Assembly (NCBI GenBank): GCA_002838185.1
Contig: CP017948.1
Location: forward strand, 682,001 to 746,000
Direction: 5' to 3'
Origin: Tenericutes bacterium MO-XQ
GTDB lineage: Bacteria; Bacillota_I; Bacilli_A; Acholeplasmatales; Acholeplasmataceae
DNA length: 64,000 nucleotides
Every line of letters begins with the position of its first letter. Position 1 is the first letter of the stretch. A program made the position numbers and the translations under genes. This document shows, piece by piece, positions 24,509 through 33,206 of this stretch. The notes below the pieces were generated by a model. It saw only the letters and a list, made by a program, of their open reading frames with translations. It searched no databases and was not told where the DNA came from.

Positions 24509-27357
24509 TTCTTAATGTTATCTATGCCATATTAGGTTTTTTTGGTTTGCTAAGTTTAGGATTCATTATATTAATTACGACACAAAAACATCGACACAAT
24601 ACAAAATTAAAGAAAACCAACCTTGCTAGAGATTATGTCTTTAAAAAATATTTTGATCATGAAGACATCAAGCTCCCAGTTTCTAAAACATTCTTTTTAA
24701 AAGCCCTTATTGGTATAGATGAACAAGTTCAGCTCGAAGAGAGTGTTAGAGACAAAATCATTGCTGATTTAATAGATCATAAGTTTTTAAAGAAGCAAAT
24801 GAAAAGATTGAATTCAAAGAGAAGACATCATCGCTTAATGGCAGTATTTTACTTAGGAAGACTTAAACAAACTGAAGTTACACTTAGTATTTTTGAAAGA
24901 TTCAAAATTGAAAAAGATGATACCGTTAAATTAAGCATGGTTCCGCATCTATCAATATTGAATGATCCAAATATCTATCATGTGTTATTAAATGATCTGA
25001 TAGGAAAAAATGATATTTATCATGATCGCATGTGTACTTTACTTTCTAATCATTTAAGGGGTATTTATGAGATTTTACCTGAATATCGGAAAGATTTTAG
25101 ATACCACATGGTTTTAGCAATATCAAGAATGGGTAAGTTTTATGCAGATGAGTTTTTGTTAACATATATGCAAAATCAATTGGAATGGATAATTCATTCA
25201 AAACCATACAATCAAGATAGAAACCAGAAAATCAAGGATATTTTACTTTTTAATTTATTTAAACACATACCAACTTTGTTTAACGATGTAGAAAACTTAT
25301 ATCATGAAGATTTATCAGTTAGAAAAACAGCAATCATATCTCTTGCTTATAAACCTCAAATTTCTTGTGTTAATCGACTGATTGATGATTTAGATGGAAG
25401 TATTTTAGATGAGCATAGGATAAAAACTCTATCAAAAATATTACTTAAAGAAAAATCTTTTGTCGAACATATCACTAGAACATATCACCATTTGTCGAAT
25501 CTTCAAAAAAGCAAGATCGCGATTGTATTAGCTGAACGTATTGATTACATTATTTTATATCTCATAAAAAAGAATCAAAAAACACTTGAAGAAATTTTAA
25601 AAAATATGATGAATGAAGGCATTATTGAACCGTTGATAGATTTTCTTAATCTAAATAATGATAGTGAAATAGAAGATGTCTTGATTAGCATGATTAGACC
25701 GATTTTAGCACAACATATGGATTTATCAAAATCATTTAGAACATATTTAAATGCTCGTGTACTGGCTTCTTTTGGTATGCAAAAACTAAACTTTGAAGTG
25801 ATTCCAAAAGAAAAAGCACCAAAAGAAAAAGACAAAATCAAATGGATTATTAAATGGATGTTTGTGATACATTTGTTGTTTCCAATAATATTTTTGACAA
25901 GATACAACATAAATATACTGGATATGTCATTTAAAACTATGATTGAGACATTTTTAATCGATGTAAATATTTACTTAATCTTTTATTTCGCATTGATTAA
26001 CATAGTTTATATCATTTTGTTTTTATTCGCTTTATCAGGCTCAAAAAGACAAACTGATTTAGCAAAAACAAAACCTTATACCATATTGTTTACTGATCAG
26101 CTCCTTCCAGGGATTTCAATTATAGCACCAGCATATAACGAAGAAGTTAGTATTATTGATAGTGTTACTAGCTTATTAAACTTAAAATATCCTGATTATG
26201 AGGTTGTTGTAGTTAATGATGGCTCTAAAGATCAAACCTTATTAAAATTAGTTGAACATTTTGAATTGGAACGTAAACATCCATCATTCGTTAAATCACT
26301 AAATACGAAAGATATCAGAGGGGTCTATCAAGCCAAAGATATACCTAATTTGGTTGTTGTAGATAAACAAAATGGTGGAAAAGCAGATGCTTTAAATGTA
26401 GGAATAAACGTCAGTAAAAAACCATATGTTTGTGGTATTGATGCAGATAGTATACTAGAAGGGGATGCACTTTTAAAAATCGCATCAGTTATGCTTGATG
26501 ATACGAAAGAAACAATTGCAGTGGGTGGTAACATTTATCCTGCAAATGGTTTTACTTTTGATAAAGGACAAGTTGAAAAAAGATCAATTCCAAAAGAAAT
26601 GCTATGTCGTTTTCAAACGATAGAGTATTTAAGAGCTTTTACAAGTGGAAGAATTGGATGGAGTGAAATCAAAAGTTTAATGATCATTTCAGGTGCCTTT
26701 GGTTTATTTCATAAAGGTGAACTTATTAAAGCTGGAGGATATCTAACAAGCAGTGGATCATTTAAAAAAGATACTGTTGGTGAAGATATGGAACTTGTAG
26801 TTAGATTGACCATGCAAGCTTTAAAAGAGAAGAAACCATATCTTGTCAGCTATGTGCATAATGCATATTGTTATACAGAATTACCAAGTGATTTAAAAAC
26901 ACTTTTAAAACAAAGAAATAGATGGCAAAGAGGACTGATTGATATTCTGTCCTATCATAGAGATATTGCTTTTAAAAAGGATTATAAACAAATTGGATTT
27001 ATCGGATATCCATATTTCTTTATTTTTGAATTTTTAGGACCATTTTTAGAACTGCAAGGGTATATTATGCTTACAGTTGCACTCATCTTAGGACTTTTAA
27101 ATCCAGTCATTTTATTAGGCATATTCACAGCATCGATTGCATTTGGTATTGTTATATCATTGTCATCATTTTATATGTCTGAGAAAGAGATGCTCATGAT
27201 GAGTCAAAAAGATATGTATAAACTACTATTTTATGCAATTTTTGAGAATTTCGGATATCGACAAATGATTGGTATGCACCGAGCAATCAGTACTTTTAAA
27301 GCTTTAAGAGAAAGTGGACAATGGGGTACACAAAAACGTAAAGGTTTTAATAAATAA
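24505..27357 (+). CDS. HEAT-repeat/GT2 membrane glycosyltransferase
   Basis: 950 residues. A single N-terminal helix (about 4-27) leads to a large cytoplasmic alpha-helical region (about 80-410) with HEAT-like repeats, then two membrane helices (about 450-515), then a family 2 glycosyltransferase domain: SIIAPAYNEEVSI, VVVNDGSKD, the DxD motif GIDADS near 645, VGEDMELVVRL and KQRNRWQRG near 802 (QxxRW), and a helix-rich end. This is the cellulose/PNAG synthase-like processive type, so the product is probably an exported polysaccharide. It overlaps the upstream signalling protein by 4 nt, implying tight coupling. Confidence 0.88.
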   Translation: MILNVIYAILGFFGLLSLGFIILITTQKHRHNTKLKKTNLARDYVFKKYFDHEDIKLPVSKTFFLKALIGIDEQVQLEESVRDKIIADLIDHKFLKKQMKRLNSKRRHHRLMAVFYLGRLKQTEVTLSIFERFKIEKDDTVKLSMVPHLSILNDPNIYHVLLNDLIGKNDIYHDRMCTLLSNHLRGIYEILPEYRKDFRYHMVLAISRMGKFYADEFLLTYMQNQLEWIIHSKPYNQDRNQKIKDILLFNLFKHIPTLFNDVENLYHEDLSVRKTAIISLAYKPQISCVNRLIDDLDGSILDEHRIKTLSKILLKEKSFVEHITRTYHHLSNLQKSKIAIVLAERIDYIILYLIKKNQKTLEEILKNMMNEGIIEPLIDFLNLNNDSEIEDVLISMIRPILAQHMDLSKSFRTYLNARVLASFGMQKLNFEVIPKEKAPKEKDKIKWIIKWMFVIHLLFPIIFLTRYNINILDMSFKTMIETFLIDVNIYLIFYFALINIVYIILFLFALSGSKRQTDLAKTKPYTILFTDQLLPGISIIAPAYNEEVSIIDSVTSLLNLKYPDYEVVVVNDGSKDQTLLKLVEHFELERKHPSFVKSLNTKDIRGVYQAKDIPNLVVVDKQNGGKADALNVGINVSKKPYVCGIDADSILEGDALLKIASVMLDDTKETIAVGGNIYPANGFTFDKGQVEKRSIPKEMLCRFQTIEYLRAFTSGRIGWSEIKSLMIISGAFGLFHKGELIKAGGYLTSSGSFKKDTVGEDMELVVRLTMQALKEKKPYLVSYVHNAYCYTELPSDLKTLLKQRNRWQRGLIDILSYHRDIAFKKDYKQIGFIGYPYFFIFEFLGPFLELQGYIMLTVALILGLLNPVILLGIFTASIAFGIVISLSSFYMSEKEMLMMSQKDMYKLLFYAIFENFGYRQMIGMHRAISTFKALRESGQWGTQKRKGFNK

Positions 27358-27418
27358 TTTATAGATCAAAAGTAACCTTGTGATATAATGGATTGGGATA
27401 TTTTAAAGAAGGTAAGTC

Positions 27419-28453
27419 ATGAAAACAAGAATATATAAAAGTGAAGATTTAAATAAAAAAGAAGTCCAAGAAGATATCAAAAATACATTGCTTTCAGGAA
27501 GAAATGTTATTTTTCCTACTGAAACTGTTTATGGTATTGGTGCCTATGCACTTTCAGAAAAAGGGATTAAAGGTATATATGAAGTTAAAGGTAGACCAAG
27601 TGATAATCCTTTAATTATGCATATCTCAAATAATACTGATATTTACAAGTATACATGTGATCATCAAGCATATGTCGAAGATCTCATCCAGGCTTTTTGG
27701 CCAGGACCACTTACTTTAGTTTTAAAAAAGAAAGCACAAGTACCCTATATCATTACAGGAGGATTAGAAACAGTAGGTGTTAGAATGCCAAGTCATCCTA
27801 TCGCTTTAAAAGTGCTTGATATTTCTGATATACCTATTTGTGCACCAAGCGCAAATATCAGTGGAAAACCATCTTCAACTTTGTTTGAGCATGTCTTAGA
27901 AGATTTTAAAGATCGAGTTGACATCATGATTGATGGAGGTAAGTCTCAAGTTGGTATTGAATCAACGGTATTAGATGTAACTGCAAAAATTCCGGTGATT
28001 TTAAGACCTGGGGTGATTACAAAAGAAATGTTAGAAACTGTAGTTCCACAAGTGATAGGTGGAAAGATTCATACAAGTGATGACATTCCTAAAGCACCTG
28101 GAATGAAATATCGCCACTATGCACCCAAAGGGGATTTGATGGTTGTTGACGGAAATATCGATCAAGTGATTTCTTATATAACAAAGCAAATCAACACTAC
28201 TGATTCTAAAAATCAAATTGGTGTAATATGTACTACAGACTTAAAAGAAGCTTTTACAGGAGCATTTGTATATAGCATTGGTGAACCAAACCAAGAAGAA
28301 GAGATTGCATCAAACTTATTTGCAGCGCTTCGAGCCATGGATAAAGCAAATATTGAAACGATTTATGCGATTGCATTTCATGAAGGTAAATATAAAGATG
28401 CACTCATGAATCGCTTAATGAAAGCAGCAAACCAACAGATCATCAAACTTTAA
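27419..28453 (+). CDS. L-threonylcarbamoyladenylate synthase (Sua5/YwlC type)
   Basis: 344 residues: the YrdC core (FPTETVYGIGAYAL, KGRPSDNPLIMHI, WPGPLTLVL, VGVRMPSHPIAL, CAPSANISGKPS) plus the Sua5 C-terminal domain (about 215-344, with PGMKYRHYAP at the linker). It uses threonine, bicarbonate and ATP to make threonylcarbamoyl-AMP, the precursor of t6A37 in ANN-reading tRNAs. The start at 27419 follows GAAGGTAAG. Monocistronic with its own terminator. Confidence 0.95.
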   Translation: MKTRIYKSEDLNKKEVQEDIKNTLLSGRNVIFPTETVYGIGAYALSEKGIKGIYEVKGRPSDNPLIMHISNNTDIYKYTCDHQAYVEDLIQAFWPGPLTLVLKKKAQVPYIITGGLETVGVRMPSHPIALKVLDISDIPICAPSANISGKPSSTLFEHVLEDFKDRVDIMIDGGKSQVGIESTVLDVTAKIPVILRPGVITKEMLETVVPQVIGGKIHTSDDIPKAPGMKYRHYAPKGDLMVVDGNIDQVISYITKQINTTDSKNQIGVICTTDLKEAFTGAFVYSIGEPNQEEEIASNLFAALRAMDKANIETIYAIAFHEGKYKDALMNRLMKAANQQIIKL

Positions 28454-28456
28454 AAC

Positions 28457-28480
28457 AAGCATGGCAACATGCTTTTATTT
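28457..28480 (+). terminator. Rho-independent terminator
   Basis: AAGCATG and CATGCTT form a 7-bp stem around GCAA, followed by TTATTT. Confidence 0.8.
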
Positions 28481-28530
28481 ATGGTTTGATTCATGGTAAA
28501 ATGAAACTATAAAAGATAAAGGGGTTCTAT

Positions 28531-29517
28531 ATGAAAATATTATTTATAGGTGGTACCGGATTAATTTCAACAGCAGTTGTTGAAGAAGCTTTACAAAGAG
28601 ATTATGATGTATATTTGCTCAATCGAGGACATAAAGATGTTAATTTTAGTAAGGCAGTAAAAACATTGATTGCAGACATCAATGATGAACAAAGAGTAGC
28701 TGAATTATTAGCAGGACATATATTTGATGTTGTGATTGAGTTTTTTGCATTTACTGTAGAGCACGTACAAAGAGATTACAGACTTTTTAAAGGTAAGACA
28801 AAACAATATATCTTTATTAGTTCAGCTTCTGCATATCATAAACCAATACCTAAATTACCAATTACAGAAGATATTCCACTTGAAAATCCTTATTGGGGAT
28901 ATTCTCAAAATAAAAAATATGCTGAAGAATATCTTTTAAGTTTGAAAGATGAAGATTTCAATGTCACAATTGTAAGACCATCGCATACATATAATGATCA
29001 ATCACTCGTATTTCAACTAAAATCTGGTAATCATCCATATACCATGATCAATCGAATACTTAAAGATAAACCTATTATCATTCCTGATGATGGTAAATCT
29101 TTATGGACCTTAACTTATAACAAAGATTTTGCAAAGGGATTTGTTGATATTTTTGGTAATGAAAAGACATATCAGAATTATTATCATTTAACAAGTGAAA
29201 AAGTATATACTTGGAACCAAATCATTCAATCCATGTATGATGCTTTAGGTAAGAAACCAAACATCATCTATATATCAACTGATGACATCTTAGAAGTTTT
29301 CCCAGAGTTTAAAGGTGAACTTTATGGAGATAAAAAAGAAGATGCTGTCTTTGACAATTCAAAAATTAAAGAAGTAGCACCTAATTACACATCAACAACT
29401 GAGTATACGGATATTGTGAAGCATGTCATAAATTATTATTTAACACATAAAGAAGCACAATCTATTGATCACAATTTTATAGATAGATATGATAAACTCA
29501 TAACAATGCATCAATAA
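28531..29517 (+). CDS. NAD-dependent epimerase/SDR-type oxidoreductase
   Basis: 328 residues with an N-terminal Rossmann fold (FIGGTGLISTAVVEEAL, a GxxGxxS variant) and the extended-SDR catalytic YSQNK around residue 130 with a preceding Ser in ISSASAYHK. The C-terminal half is shaped as in NAD-dependent epimerase/dehydratases. The nearest patterns are CSP41-like or uronate/UDP-sugar epimerase relatives, but the substrate is not readable. Followed after 11 bp by the HugZ-like gene. Confidence 0.87.
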   Translation: MKILFIGGTGLISTAVVEEALQRDYDVYLLNRGHKDVNFSKAVKTLIADINDEQRVAELLAGHIFDVVIEFFAFTVEHVQRDYRLFKGKTKQYIFISSASAYHKPIPKLPITEDIPLENPYWGYSQNKKYAEEYLLSLKDEDFNVTIVRPSHTYNDQSLVFQLKSGNHPYTMINRILKDKPIIIPDDGKSLWTLTYNKDFAKGFVDIFGNEKTYQNYYHLTSEKVYTWNQIIQSMYDALGKKPNIIYISTDDILEVFPEFKGELYGDKKEDAVFDNSKIKEVAPNYTSTTEYTDIVKHVINYYLTHKEAQSIDHNFIDRYDKLITMHQ

Positions 29518-29528
29518 AAGGAGGATCT

Positions 29529-30008
29529 ATGGAACAAATACAACAAAAATTAGAGCAATTCCCGAAAGATTTTCAATCTGCTGTGCTTGCGACTATGACA
29601 AAAGATAACACTTTATATACTTCCTATGCACCGTTTGTAATCGTTGGAAAAGCATACTATTTTTTAATGAGTAAAATCGCAAAGCATTATGAGAACCTAG
29701 TAAATAACAATCAAATGAGCTTCATTTTAATTGAAGATGAAAGCAAGTCTAAAAACATCTTTTTTAGAAGACGCTTATCATATCAAGCACATGCAGAAAT
29801 TGATGTTAAAGATGAACTTGTTAAATCTGCATTCATCAATCTACATAAAGAAATGGCAGAGATGCTTTTTCAAATGGATTTTATCATGGTTAAAGCAAAC
29901 ATTAAAGAAGGACAATTCATTATTGGACCTGGTATGGCATATGAAGTTGATCAAAACCAAACCATTAAAGAGCAAATTAAACCAAGTCAAGGGCATGGGC
30001 ATAAATAA
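29529..30008 (+). CDS. HugZ-like heme utilisation/pyridoxamine-phosphate-oxidase fold protein
   Basis: 159 residues with a split-barrel FMN/heme fold: SAVLATMTKDNTLYTSYAPFVI, YYFLMSKIAKHYENL, SFILIEDE and a C-terminal IKEGQFIIGPGMAYEVD. The very end carries GHGHK, which resembles the His-containing heme-binding tail of HugZ heme oxygenases. AAAGGAGG before the ATG. The tail and sequence pattern favour heme degradation over a pyridoxamine oxidase, though the family is broad. Between an epimerase and a lipoprotein. Confidence 0.82.
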   Translation: MEQIQQKLEQFPKDFQSAVLATMTKDNTLYTSYAPFVIVGKAYYFLMSKIAKHYENLVNNNQMSFILIEDESKSKNIFFRRRLSYQAHAEIDVKDELVKSAFINLHKEMAEMLFQMDFIMVKANIKEGQFIIGPGMAYEVDQNQTIKEQIKPSQGHGHK

Positions 30009-30025
30009 ACTCTAAGGAGGGTATG

Positions 30026-30451
30026 ATGAAAAAAATTGCTAATATCATCATGATTATCGCTCTAATACTATTTTTAAGTAGTTGTAACCAAACATATGAA
30101 TACGTTTATATGCACGATCAAGATGACATAAAAACGATTGATATCATAAGCGCTGAAGAAGGTACTATTGAACCAATCATCACTCATATAGCATCAATTG
30201 ATGAATCCATGCATGATGCTTTTATTGAAGAGCTAAATCAAATAGAATTTCAAAAATATCTATATGATGAACATCCATCCATCTATCATAAACAAGCCAT
30301 CATGATTACTTACTTAAATGGAGATTATGAAATCATTACTTATGATGCACAAATGGTTTTTTTTCATACGGATAACTCTTCAGAACCTAGAAGATTCTAT
30401 ACAAATCAAGAAGATTTTGAACAATTGCTGATGTCATATATGACTAGCTAA
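30026..30451 (+). CDS. Small lipoprotein, function unknown
   Basis: 141 residues with a lipoprotein signal (IIMIIALILFLSSC, lipobox with Cys at about residue 20). The mature part is acidic and has a beta-rich pattern, with no family I recognise. AAGGAGG precedes an ATG pair at 30023/30026 and the spacing favours the second. It is in line with the HugZ-like and epimerase genes (gaps of 11-17 bp), so probably part of that operon and anchored on the outer face of the membrane. Confidence 0.8.
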   Translation: MKKIANIIMIIALILFLSSCNQTYEYVYMHDQDDIKTIDIISAEEGTIEPIITHIASIDESMHDAFIEELNQIEFQKYLYDEHPSIYHKQAIMITYLNGDYEIITYDAQMVFFHTDNSSEPRRFYTNQEDFEQLLMSYMTS

Positions 30452-30539
30452 AAAAATAAATATAAGACTTATGAATTGCTTATATTCATGTTACAATATA
30501 TAAGAAAAGACAAACTATGAAAAAGCATGAGGTAAATCA

Positions 30540-31082
30540 ATGATTGTATGTGTTGGCGCAAGCGCGAGTGGAAAAACTGAATTAGCAAAAAACCTTTATC
30601 ACCATTATGGATATAAGAAATGTGTAACAACGACAACAAGAGAAAAACGTATAGGTGAAAAAGATGGTATTGATTATCATTTTTTGAGTAAAGAGCAATT
30701 TGAGTCTTTGATGAAAAACGAAGGTTTTTTTGAAGTGACGGTATATAACCAAACCTATTATGGTATTCAAAAAAAAGATGTGTCAAAAGATGGTATTATT
30801 ATTGTTGATCCAAATGGTGCTAATACCTTAATCGATCAATTAGGAAAAGATGTTTTTGTTGTTTATGTCAAAGCATCAGAAGACATCAGAAGACAAAGGA
30901 TGCATCAACGTTTAGATGATCCTAAACTCATTGAAAAACGTATTGAAAATGATCGATCAGTTTTTAAAGAAGAAAACATTACAAGAATCGATTTGGTTTT
31001 AAACAATGATAAAGAACATATCGAAGAACTAGCAAAAAAAGTTCATCTAGCCTATCAAACATATATGAGTCTGAAAGGATAA
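30540..31082 (+). CDS. Guanylate kinase-like protein
   Basis: 180 residues with a P-loop near the start (VGASASGKTEL), then TTTTREKRIGEKDGIDYHFLS, matching the GMP-binding loop TTRxxRxGExxGxDYxF of guanylate kinases, EVTVYNQTYYGI and a lid with RRQRMHQRLDDPKLIEKRIENDR. It is shorter than typical Gmk (about 205). Likely phosphorylates GMP with ATP, or is a second guanylate-kinase-like enzyme if another gmk exists elsewhere. Its stop codon lies in a terminator. Confidence 0.82.
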   Translation: MIVCVGASASGKTELAKNLYHHYGYKKCVTTTTREKRIGEKDGIDYHFLSKEQFESLMKNEGFFEVTVYNQTYYGIQKKDVSKDGIIIVDPNGANTLIDQLGKDVFVVYVKASEDIRRQRMHQRLDDPKLIEKRIENDRSVFKEENITRIDLVLNNDKEHIEELAKKVHLAYQTYMSLKG

Positions 31083-31100
31083 CCTTTGGACTCTTTTTTT
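31067..31100 (+). terminator. Rho-independent terminator overlapping the stop codon
   Basis: GAGTCTGAAAGG (31067-31078) pairs with CCTTTGGACTC with one mismatch, loop ATAA, then T7. Confidence 0.82.
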
Positions 31101-31161
31101 GTGAAATATAGCCTAAAAATTATAAGTGATGTTATAATGAATTTGGCATAAGGAGACATCA

Positions 31162-32385
31162 ATGAAAAAATCTATACTCATTACAATTTCATACTTTCTT
31201 ATTCAGGGGATTGCACATAATATTGGTCACCCTGTAACACCGGCATTTGTAAGATCTTTAGATATACCAGATTATATGTTTGGTGTATTTTTTGCGTCTA
31301 TGAGTTTTGGACTTATGATTGGTGGACCTATTTGGGGTACATTAGGAGACCAAGGTCAGAAAAAGAAATATATATTGATTGGGCTCATTTTATATAGTAT
31401 TGGCCAATTGTTTTTTGGTTATGTGGGTAATCAATATATCATGATATTCTTTAGATTTTTAAGTGGTATTGGAGCAGTAGCTGCAATAACTCTTTTAACA
31501 AGTCATATCATCGAATTATCAAGTAAAGATCAAAGAGCAAAACACTTAGCTTATGCAGCTGCTGCATTAACATTAGGGGCATCCATGGGATATTATTTGG
31601 GTGGGTTTATCAGTACTAATGAAGTTATAGTTGATTTTTTAAATCTAGATAGTTATAGCAAAATATTTTTAATACAAGCAATTTTCAATAGTGCATATGC
31701 AATATTCTTATATTTCACTTTTGTAGATTCTAAGTTTGATATTGAAACACCCAAAAAAGGAAATATATTTACCAATTTGAAAGAAGTTGCTCATATCAGA
31801 TTAAGTCTATTATTCTTTCTTATATCATTAACATTCATGACAATTGGTGCAACAAACCTAAGTAAATATATCGATGTATACTTTGATGAACTCGGATATA
31901 CACCACAGGACTTAGGAACATTTGTGTTTGCAACCGGTGTAGTTTCAGTGATTACAAGTGTTTTAATCGTTCCAATATTTACCAAATTGAAGAAACAATT
32001 GGTTGCGATTGCAATTATCCAACTGCTTAGTGCTGCTATTGTTTTTTATGTATTTAGAGCATCTAACTTTTTACTTGCAGCATATACAGTTTATATGATA
32101 TATGTAGTTTCTAAAGCCATCTATTTACCACTAGAACAAAACTACATATCACTTCATGCTCAAGAAGGTAAATATGGAAGAGTTATGGGTGTTAGACAAT
32201 CATTTTTATCTATTGGGATGGTTGTAGGACCTTTACTAGGTGGATTTTTATATGAGAAGAGCTCTTTACTTTTATTTGACTCATCAGCTTTAACTTTTGT
32301 TATTGGTGTTTTACTTTTAGGGGTTGTTTATATCTTAGAAAAAAGATATCAACAAAAAATAAAAAACCAAGAGCAAATCGTGTGA
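31162..32385 (+). CDS. Major facilitator superfamily transporter
   Basis: 407 residues with twelve membrane helices. The DHA-type loop 2-3 motif appears as GGPIWGTLGDQGQKKKYILIG, and loop 8-9 has the mirrored part. The C-terminal half has the LSGIGAVAAI-like helices at the first domain and GVRQSFLSIGMVVGPLLGG at the second. Probably a drug or metabolite exporter of the DHA1 kind. AAGGAG before the ATG. Monocistronic between two terminators. Confidence 0.9.
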   Translation: MKKSILITISYFLIQGIAHNIGHPVTPAFVRSLDIPDYMFGVFFASMSFGLMIGGPIWGTLGDQGQKKKYILIGLILYSIGQLFFGYVGNQYIMIFFRFLSGIGAVAAITLLTSHIIELSSKDQRAKHLAYAAAALTLGASMGYYLGGFISTNEVIVDFLNLDSYSKIFLIQAIFNSAYAIFLYFTFVDSKFDIETPKKGNIFTNLKEVAHIRLSLLFFLISLTFMTIGATNLSKYIDVYFDELGYTPQDLGTFVFATGVVSVITSVLIVPIFTKLKKQLVAIAIIQLLSAAIVFYVFRASNFLLAAYTVYMIYVVSKAIYLPLEQNYISLHAQEGKYGRVMGVRQSFLSIGMVVGPLLGGFLYEKSSLLLFDSSALTFVIGVLLLGVVYILEKRYQQKIKNQEQIV

Positions 32386-32466
32386 CATTAAAAAATCACT
32401 TTGATAAAATATAAGTATCAAACATCTTGTCAAATGTATTGATACATCCACTTTCTCCGGATAAAA

Positions 32467-32506
32467 GAAAAACACGCAACCCATTTTGCGTGTTTTCTTT
32501 TTTTAT
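32467..32506. terminator. Bidirectional terminator
   Basis: GAAAACACGCAA-type left arm pairs with TTGCGTGTTTTC around CCCAT and has a T-run on the plus strand and A-run before it, so it can end both the MFS gene and the convergent GNAT gene. Confidence 0.9.
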
Positions 32507-32508
32507 TA

Positions 32509-33030
32509 TTATAAATGTGTTAAATCAATCCAATATCTTTGAATAATCTCATGATCCGTAACATCATAGACTTCATTTTCTAAAATGCCACCATTTGCGA
32601 TAATGGTTTTTGCTGATGCAACGTTAGATTTATCACAAACCATGAGGATTCTGTTGATGCCTCTTTCTTTTGCTTTTTCCAAAGCGAGTTTTAACATTTT
32701 TTTTGATAATCCTTTGCCACGCATCGATGGTCTTATCCCATAAGCGATATGTCCTCTTATCTTTAAGAGTATATCATTTAAATAGTGTCTGATATTCACA
32801 AAACCAAGAATGTTTTCTTCTTCATCCACAAAGAAGTAATTTGAATCAGGGACATAACCCCTTGGTAGATTGATATCATGCTCAGCATCATAGAAGTATT
32901 TCAGCAAGTCTTCATAACTCATGTGTTTAATATCTGATGTGAGTGGCGTCATTGATTCATCGCCCCAGTCATTTAAGTAGTCTAAATATTTTTCTTTATG
33001 TTCGATCGATGGTTTTATTAGCTTATACAT
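32509..33030 (-). CDS. GNAT-family N-acetyltransferase
   Basis: 173 residues of GNAT/RimJ-L type: YGIRPSMRGKGLSKKMLKLALEKAKERG is the acetyl-CoA motif A, followed by MVCDKSNVASAKTIIANGGILEN. Lone gene on the minus strand, convergent with the MFS gene, divergent from the acidic lipoprotein, with a shared palindrome in between. Substrate unknown. Confidence 0.9.
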   Translation of the reverse strand: MYKLIKPSIEHKEKYLDYLNDWGDESMTPLTSDIKHMSYEDLLKYFYDAEHDINLPRGYVPDSNYFFVDEEENILGFVNIRHYLNDILLKIRGHIAYGIRPSMRGKGLSKKMLKLALEKAKERGINRILMVCDKSNVASAKTIIANGGILENEVYDVTDHEIIQRYWIDLTHL

Positions 33031-33059
33031 ATTTACACCTCATAAATTTTCTAATTATA

Positions 33060-33075
33060 TGATATCATGATATCA
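33060..33075. promoter_or_regulatory. Perfect 16-bp palindrome between divergent genes
   Basis: TGATATCATGATATCA is its own reverse complement and is also two copies of TGATATCA in tandem. It lies 30 bp before the GNAT start and 130 bp before the acidic lipoprotein. It could be an operator; AT-rich chance palindromes are common, so confidence is limited. Confidence 0.4.
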
Positions 33076-33152
33076 TTTTTATATCAAAAAATAAAAACAA
33101 AAATAGCATCATAAAGACATAAACTCAAAAAAAATAAAAAAAGTTAATTTTC

Positions 33153-33181
33153 TACCAACAAAAACGAGATCTCATTCGTTT
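33153..33181 (+). promoter_or_regulatory. Candidate ECF-sigma promoter and inverted repeat before the acidic lipoprotein
   Basis: CCAAC (33155-33159) and CGTTT (33177-33181) are 17 bp apart, the layout of ECF promoters (AAC at -35, CGT at -10). Overlapping it is an inverted repeat AAACGA (33162-33167) and TCGTTT (33176-33181). The downstream operon encodes an ECF-like sigma factor, so autoregulation is plausible. Purely a pattern match. Confidence 0.4.
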
Positions 33182-33206
33182 ATATAGTGAAAGGAAGGTA
33201 GATACC

